From: Bacteroidota bacterium
GTDB taxonomy: Bacteria > Bacteroidota > Bacteroidia > B-17B0 > Aurantibacillaceae
Assembly: GCA_021323535.1 (NCBI GenBank)
Contig: JAJONO010000002.1
Span: 90,184-154,183 of the forward strand
Length of the DNA stretch: 64,000 bases
Reading direction: 5' to 3'
Shown here: positions 63,483 to 64,000 of the stretch, one piece after another
Layout of the letters: the number at the start of each line of letters is the position of its first letter
How positions within the stretch are numbered: position 1 is the first letter of the stretch
Notes under the pieces: model-generated
Told to the model about the DNA's origin: nothing
Seen by the model: only the letters and a program-made list of their open reading frames with translations
Databases searched by the model: none
Made by a program: the position numbers and the translations under genes

Positions 63483-64000
63483 ATGGCTTTTGACATAGAA
63501 ATGATCAAGAAGGTGTATGCAGAAATGCCTTCGAAAATTGAAGCCGCCCGTAAACAATTGGGCCGCCCCCTTACCCTTGCTGAGAAGATCCTTTATTCTC
63601 ACTTACATTCAGAACAAAAATTCGATAATTTCCAACGCGGAGGTTCGTATGTGGATTTTGGTCCGGATCGTGTAGCCATGCAGGATGCAACGGCACAAAT
63701 GGCCCTGCTTCAGTTCATGCAGGCTGGTCGCCCTAAAGTAGCGGTGCCTTCAACGGTTCATTGCGATCACCTGATCACTGCAAAAGCAGGTGCAAAAACA
63801 GATTTACAATTCGCTACAACAGAAAGCAAGGAAGTATTTGACTTCTTAGGTTCTGTTTCCAATAAATACGGCATTGGTTTCTGGAAACCGGGCGCCGGTA
63901 TCATTCACCAGGTGGTTCTCGAAAATTACGCTTTTCCAGGCGGTATGATGATCGGTACCGATTCTCACACCGTTAACGCGGGTGGTTTAGGAATGGTTGC
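63483..64000 (+). CDS. acn: Aconitate hydratase, 5' part only
   Basis: The window holds the first 172 or so codons. The N-terminus [20 protein letters not shown] and then [52 protein letters not shown] and [20 protein letters not shown] match the Bacteroidota aconitase family (mitochondrial-type). H-motif and substrate-binding residues are visible, including the TDSHT segment. The Fe-S cysteines lie beyond the edge. The enzyme interconverts citrate and isocitrate in the TCA cycle. TAAACTTG at 63453-63460 resembles a -7 element for its promoter. Confidence 0.97.
   Translation, partial: MAFDIEMIKKVYAEMPSKIEAARKQLGRPLTLAEKILYSHLHSEQKFDNFQRGGSYVDFGPDRVAMQDATAQMALLQFMQAGRPKVAVPSTVHCDHLITAKAGAKTDLQFATTESKEVFDFLGSVSNKYGIGFWKPGAGIIHQVVLENYAFPGGMMIGTDSHTVNAGGLGMV

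Overview
The window is chromosomal DNA from a member of the Bacteroidota, probably an aquatic or soil lineage in the Flavobacteriales/Sphingobacteriales range. The evidence is the type IX secretion (T9SS) C-terminal sorting domains on five proteins, the roughly 480-residue Bacteroidota form of GAPDH, promoter elements of the TAnnTTTG type with almost no Shine-Dalgarno sequences, and a large set of TPR sensor proteins ending in SpoIIE phosphatase domains. No rRNA, tRNA, CRISPR array, phage or insertion sequence was recognised. TGA is a normal stop codon here.

Layout. 1-10 kb is a signalling block: a truncated TPR protein, a TPR/SpoIIE phosphatase, an overlapping NarL-type response regulator and histidine kinase, two tandem paralogous TPR/LytS-type histidine kinases and their LytTR regulator. 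10-13.6 kb holds a T9SS-exported beta-repeat protein and three small downstream genes, one of only 33 codons. 13.6-18 kb holds mnmE, a second TPR/SpoIIE gene and trmH. 18-22.3 kb is a vitamin B12 uptake operon: promoter, cobalamin riboswitch, BtuB-like receptor, DUF4465 protein with a T9SS tail, and a BtuG-like propeller lipoprotein. A glycosyltransferase, an NRAMP transporter fused to a universal stress domain (behind a DtxR/MntR-like operator) and a large BNR/VPS10-type secreted protein follow.

28.9-34.9 kb carries a short RF1-like release factor interrupted by two in-frame TGA codons, a lipoprotein, a VWA protein, a FN3/T9SS-B protein and a very basic small secreted protein. 34.9-46.6 kb is mostly housekeeping (purD, gap, exodeoxyribonuclease III, GNAT) mixed with small hypothetical genes and a CAP/OmpA-like protein. 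46.6-52.9 kb has a PQQ-type sugar dehydrogenase-like modular T9SS protein and another TPR/SpoIIE gene. 55-56.8 kb is a two-gene RNA-repair cassette (RNA ligase plus HD-polynucleotide kinase). 57-62.5 kb has a Reg_prop/Y_Y_Y/SpoIIE sensor and a glycine-rich T9SS protein. The window ends in the 5' part of aconitase.

The most unusual signals are the release-factor gene with two in-frame UGA codons; remnants of a second SpoIIE C-terminal tail directly after the stop codons of two SpoIIE genes, with short dispersed repeats after the stops of the other two and inside one catalytic domain; the RNA ligase/HD-Pnk pair; and three trinucleotide-loop hairpins spaced about 50 bp apart. All functional statements rest on reading the sequence by eye; no database search was possible.
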